Positions 14,783-17,121 of a DNA stretch of 17,121 nt are shown here, one piece after another. Within the stretch, counting starts at the first letter, position 1. Every line of letters begins with the position of its first letter. The notes under the pieces are model-generated. The model was not told the origin of the DNA and did not search any database. It saw only the letters and a program-made list of their open reading frames with translations. Origin of the DNA: Methylophilaceae bacterium (GTDB taxonomy: Bacteria > Pseudomonadota > Gammaproteobacteria > Burkholderiales > Methylophilaceae); NCBI GenBank assembly GCA_010031285.1, contig RHAY01000006.1, forward strand, positions 1 through 17,121. The letters are read 5' to 3'. The translations under genes were made by a program, and so were the position numbers.

Positions 14783-14786
14783 CGTT

Positions 14787-15590
14787 TTATCTATGCAGAA
14801 TAATTTCTAAAACAAATTTGCTGCCAAGATAAGACAATAATAAAAATAAAAAAGCAGTAAGTGAAATATAAATAGATTTTCTTCCGCGCCAACCATAGAG
14901 TTTTTTACTTGCTAGAAGAAGCCCATAAATGACCCAAGCCAAAATTGAGAAGACAGTTTTATGATTAAACTGGAGGGGCGTTCCAAAAACTTGCTCCGAA
15001 AATAAAATGCCACTACCAAGCGTGATGGTTAGGAAAATGAAGCCAAATTTATTAATGTTAAAGAGGAAATTTTCCATTTCAATTAAAGGTTGTGAACTAA
15101 TTAAAAGAAGATCCATTTTCTTTTTCTGATGTAATTTTTTCTCAAAAATTAAAATAAATATGGCTAATAATGCTGAGAAGGTAAATAGACTATATGCCAA
15201 TAAAGCGATAGCGATATGTGTCACAAATAATGGCGATAAATCAGTGGTTAGGAAGTGATTCGATAGAAGTAAAGGATGTATGATCAACAGAAATGCTGAC
15301 GGGATAAGTAAAAATGGCTGCAGATAGTTAAATTTTTTATTAAAATTAAGTACCCAAAAAATCAAAATACTAAAAAATGAAGTTGTAATAAGCGCATTGG
15401 AAAAGCTCAGATTAATGGGGCTAAAAGAAATGCTGGCTTTGAGAATTGTTAAATGAGTCAATAAGCCAACAGCAATGAGAAACGCATTAAAATTAATTAG
15501 CTTTTTGTCTGGTATTGGGTTTCTAAAGAGTAATAGACTTGGTGTCAAATAGCAAAAACAAGCGATTAAAATAGGTAGCCAAATTTCCAT
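14787..15590 (-). CDS. ypjD: YpjD/CcsA-like cytochrome c assembly family membrane protein
   Basis: This 267-residue protein is almost wholly hydrophobic, with about eight membrane helices. It matches the short YpjD branch of the CcmC/CcsA (cytochrome c assembly) family. H125 (FVTHIAIALLAYSLFTFSAL) and H210 (FNHKTVFSILAW) occupy the conserved histidine positions, and WRGRKSIYISLTAF then YLGSKFVLEIIL end the protein as in YpjD. I do not see a tryptophan-rich WWD haem-handling loop, so a direct role in haem transfer is uncertain. E. coli has ypjD next to ffh and the CorB-like yfjD; here the ffh link is kept and the transporter lies about 7 kb away. The gene diverges from ffh. No Shine-Dalgarno is apparent. 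Confidence 0.85.
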   Translation of the reverse strand: MEIWLPILIACFCYLTPSLLLFRNPIPDKKLINFNAFLIAVGLLTHLTILKASISFSPINLSFSNALITTSFFSILIFWVLNFNKKFNYLQPFLLIPSAFLLIIHPLLLSNHFLTTDLSPLFVTHIAIALLAYSLFTFSALLAIFILIFEKKLHQKKKMDLLLISSQPLIEMENFLFNINKFGFIFLTITLGSGILFSEQVFGTPLQFNHKTVFSILAWVIYGLLLASKKLYGWRGRKSIYISLTAFLFLLLSYLGSKFVLEIILHR

Positions 15591-15595
15591 ATTTT

Positions 15596-15624
15596 TTGAT
15601 TGGTATTTAAAAGTTTAATATACC
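15596..15624 (+). promoter_or_regulatory. Candidate sigma70 promoter for ffh
   Basis: TTGATT (15596-15601) and TATACC (15619-15624) are spaced by 17 bases and each match 4 of 6 consensus positions. Initiation near 15631 would give a leader of about 35 bases. The -10 box shares bases with the opposing ypjD promoter. Confidence 0.5.
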
Positions 15625-15645
15625 ATGTACATAAAGAAGAGTTAA
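15617..15645 (-). promoter_or_regulatory. Candidate sigma70 promoter for ypjD
   Basis: On the minus strand TTAACT (plus 15640-15645) and TATATT (plus 15617-15622) are 17 bases apart, matching 4 and 5 of 6 positions. Initiation near 15610 would give a leader of about 20 bases before ypjD. Confidence 0.5.
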
Positions 15646-15664
15646 CTTAAAACAGGATACATGT

Positions 15665-17020
15665 ATGTTAGAAAATCTAACAGACCGATTACAAAGTGTC
15701 ATTAAAACGATCCGCGGGCAAGCGAGATTTACTGAACAAAATATCAGTGACGCCATGCGCGAAGTAAGAATTGCTTTAATTGAAGCAGACGTTGCTTTGG
15801 CAGTTGTAAAAGATTTTATAGATCGCGTTAAAACTAAAGCGCTTGGTGTCGAGGTATTACAAAGTTTATCCCCAGGACAAGCCATTATTAAAATTGTTCA
15901 AGATGAGCTTACTATGCTTATGGGGGATCAGAATGTCTCCTTAGATTTAAATGTATCTCCTCCAGCTATTATTTTAATGGCAGGCCTTCAGGGGTCAGGC
16001 AAAACAACCACTTCTGCCAAACTTGCTAAACTACTCATTGAAAAAAAGAAAAAGGTACTGCTTGCTAGTGCTGACGTTTATCGTCCTGCAGCGATTGATC
16101 AACTTAAAACACTTGCTAAAAACTTAAATATTGAATGTTTTGATTCAAATCCATCCCAGAAGCCATTAAAGATTGCATCAGAAACTATCGACTACGCAAA
16201 AAAACATTTTTTTGATGTGGTAATTTTTGACACAGCTGGCCGCTTAGGCATTGACGTTGAAATGATGGATGAAATTAAAGCGCTCCATAAAAAATTAAAT
16301 CCAATTGAAACTTTATTTGTTGTAGATGCAATGCAAGGTCAAGATGCGGTTAATACCGCAAAAGCTTTTGGTGATGCTCTGCCTCTGACAGGCGTGATTT
16401 TAACAAAGTTAGATAGTGATACGCGCGGGGGCGCTGCTTTATCTGTAAGACAAGTTACAGGCAAGCCCATTAAATATATTGGTACAAGTGAAAAAATCAA
16501 TGGCCTTGAACCGTTTCATCCGGAAAGGATGGCATCTAGAATTCTTGGCATGGGAGACATTGTAAGTCTTGTCGAAGATGCTCAGAAAACATTGGATGTT
16601 AAAGAAGCAGAGAAGCTGGCTGAAAAAGTTAAGTCAGGAAAAAATTTTGATTTAGAGGACTTTAAAAATCAAATTGGACAAATGAAGAAAATGGGAGGTG
16701 TGAGCGCGTTGATGGATAAGATGCCAGCACAATTTACAAGCGCTGCAGCTAAAATTAACCCTGAAGATGGCGATAAATCGCTTCGCCAAATTGAAGCCAT
16801 TATTAGTTCAATGACACCTCTTGAAAGAAGAAAACCTGAATTGATTAAAGCTACAAGAAAGAAAAGAATTGCAATGGGATCTGGTGTTCAGGTCCAAGAT
16901 GTGAATCGCGTCCTTAATCAGTTTGAAGAGATGCAAAAAATGATGAAAATGTTCTCAAAGGGTGGTTTAGGCAAACTTATGCGCGGCATGGCTGGCAAAA
17001 TACCTGGCCTTAGACCTTAA
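15665..17020 (+). CDS. ffh: Signal recognition particle protein Ffh (SRP54)
   Basis: Ffh is the GTPase of the signal recognition particle; with 4.5S RNA it brings ribosomes making membrane proteins to FtsY and SecYEG. The 451 residues show the N domain (1-~90), and the G domain with GLQGSGKT (107-114), DVYRPAA (137-143), DTAGR (189-193) and TKLD (247-250). The methionine-rich M domain follows (about 297-451), with MTPLERRKPELI and the RNA-binding RKKRIAMGSGVQVQDVNRVL, then a Met/Gly-rich tail ending PGLRP. The start is ATG 15665 with AGGA (15654-15657) 7 bases before it. An ATG at 15661 is out of frame and opens only a 14-codon frame. No hairpin terminator follows the stop; a tRNA promoter begins within 20 bases. 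Confidence 0.97.
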   Translation: MLENLTDRLQSVIKTIRGQARFTEQNISDAMREVRIALIEADVALAVVKDFIDRVKTKALGVEVLQSLSPGQAIIKIVQDELTMLMGDQNVSLDLNVSPPAIILMAGLQGSGKTTTSAKLAKLLIEKKKKVLLASADVYRPAAIDQLKTLAKNLNIECFDSNPSQKPLKIASETIDYAKKHFFDVVIFDTAGRLGIDVEMMDEIKALHKKLNPIETLFVVDAMQGQDAVNTAKAFGDALPLTGVILTKLDSDTRGGAALSVRQVTGKPIKYIGTSEKINGLEPFHPERMASRILGMGDIVSLVEDAQKTLDVKEAEKLAEKVKSGKNFDLEDFKNQIGQMKKMGGVSALMDKMPAQFTSAAAKINPEDGDKSLRQIEAIISSMTPLERRKPELIKATRKKRIAMGSGVQVQDVNRVLNQFEEMQKMMKMFSKGGLGKLMRGMAGKIPGLRP

Positions 17021-17037
17021 TCTTCTGTGAACCATTG

Positions 17038-17066
17038 TTGACCAATTAGGCTCAATAACGGATAAT
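17038..17066 (+). promoter_or_regulatory. Sigma70 promoter for the tRNA-Lys gene
   Basis: TTGACC (17038-17043) and GATAAT (17061-17066) are 17 bases apart, and each matches 5 of 6 consensus bases. This is the best promoter match in the window. Initiation near 17073 would precede the tRNA by about 13 bases. The discriminator (TCCATG) is not the GC-rich type often linked to stringent control. Confidence 0.7.
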
Positions 17067-17085
17067 TCCATGTTTTGTTTCGTCT

Positions 17086-17121
17086 GGGTCGGTAGCTCAG
17101 TCGGTAGAGCAGCGGACTTTT
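17086..17121 (+). tRNA. tRNA-Lys(TTT), 5' 36 bases only
   Basis: The window ends inside this gene. Seen are the acceptor 5' strand GGGTCGG (1-7), T8 A9, the D arm GCTC-AGTCGGTA-GAGC (10-25), A26, the anticodon-stem strand GCGGA (27-31), C32, T33 and then TTT at 34-36. The last visible base is anticodon position 36. An anticodon TTT means lysine, and the 5' half is close to E. coli tRNA-Lys. The 3' half, including the pairing strands and CCA, is outside, so folding cannot be fully checked. Confidence 0.88.

Noticed and set aside
15607..15885. 92-codon minus-strand open frame over the start of ffh
   Set aside because: It is antisense to the Ffh N domain and crosses the ypjD/ffh promoter region; no family features.
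1..17121. CRISPR array, transposase, integrase, att site or defence genes
   Set aside because: No spaced direct repeats other than the in-frame 18-bp coding repeats, no recombinase signatures, and every long frame is a known housekeeping family.

Overview
The window is a compact, AT-rich stretch of bacterial chromosome made up of core housekeeping genes. Protein signatures point to a betaproteobacterium: RoxA, class 2 PyrD, a ClpS/ClpA pair, pssA beside leuA, and tgt upstream of secDF. The low GC, very short spacers, touching or overlapping convergent genes and weak Shine-Dalgarno signals suggest a streamlined genome, perhaps a Methylophilales (OM43 / 'Ca. Methylopumilus'-like) lineage. That assignment is inferred from sequence character and was not tested by phylogeny. 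I see no mobile element, phage, CRISPR array or defence island.

Layout. Positions 1-696 hold the 3' part of a metallo-beta-lactamase-fold hydrolase, followed by a strong bidirectional terminator. Facing it is a 43-residue lipoprotein gene (750-881, minus) that a length cutoff would miss. Next come roxA (minus), then divergently pyrD and a glutathione S-transferase-like gene (plus). The latter runs tail to tail into a long minus-strand block, read 11659 to 3780: tgt-secD-secF-CNNM/CorC transporter-clpS-clpA. Diverging from tgt is the plus-strand set pssA-leuA-HAD hydrolase. This meets ypjD (CcsA-like, minus) almost end to end. ypjD diverges from ffh (plus), and the window ends inside a tRNA-Lys(TTT) gene that has its own promoter.

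How the genes work together. ffh and secD/secF belong to protein targeting and export: SRP delivery to SecYEG and the proton-driven SecDF accessory motor. clpS and clpA form the N-degron adaptor and unfoldase that feed ClpP. roxA and tgt modify the translation apparatus (ribosomal protein L16 and tRNA wobble guanine). pyrD, leuA and pssA supply pyrimidine, leucine and phospholipid synthesis.

I found no convincing undescribed system. The points most worth a second look are the small repeat-bearing lipoprotein, the absence of yajC between tgt and secD, a lysine at a usually Asn metal-site position in the CNNM transporter, a glutamate replacing the usual proton-path aspartate in SecF, and two tightly overlapping divergent promoter pairs.
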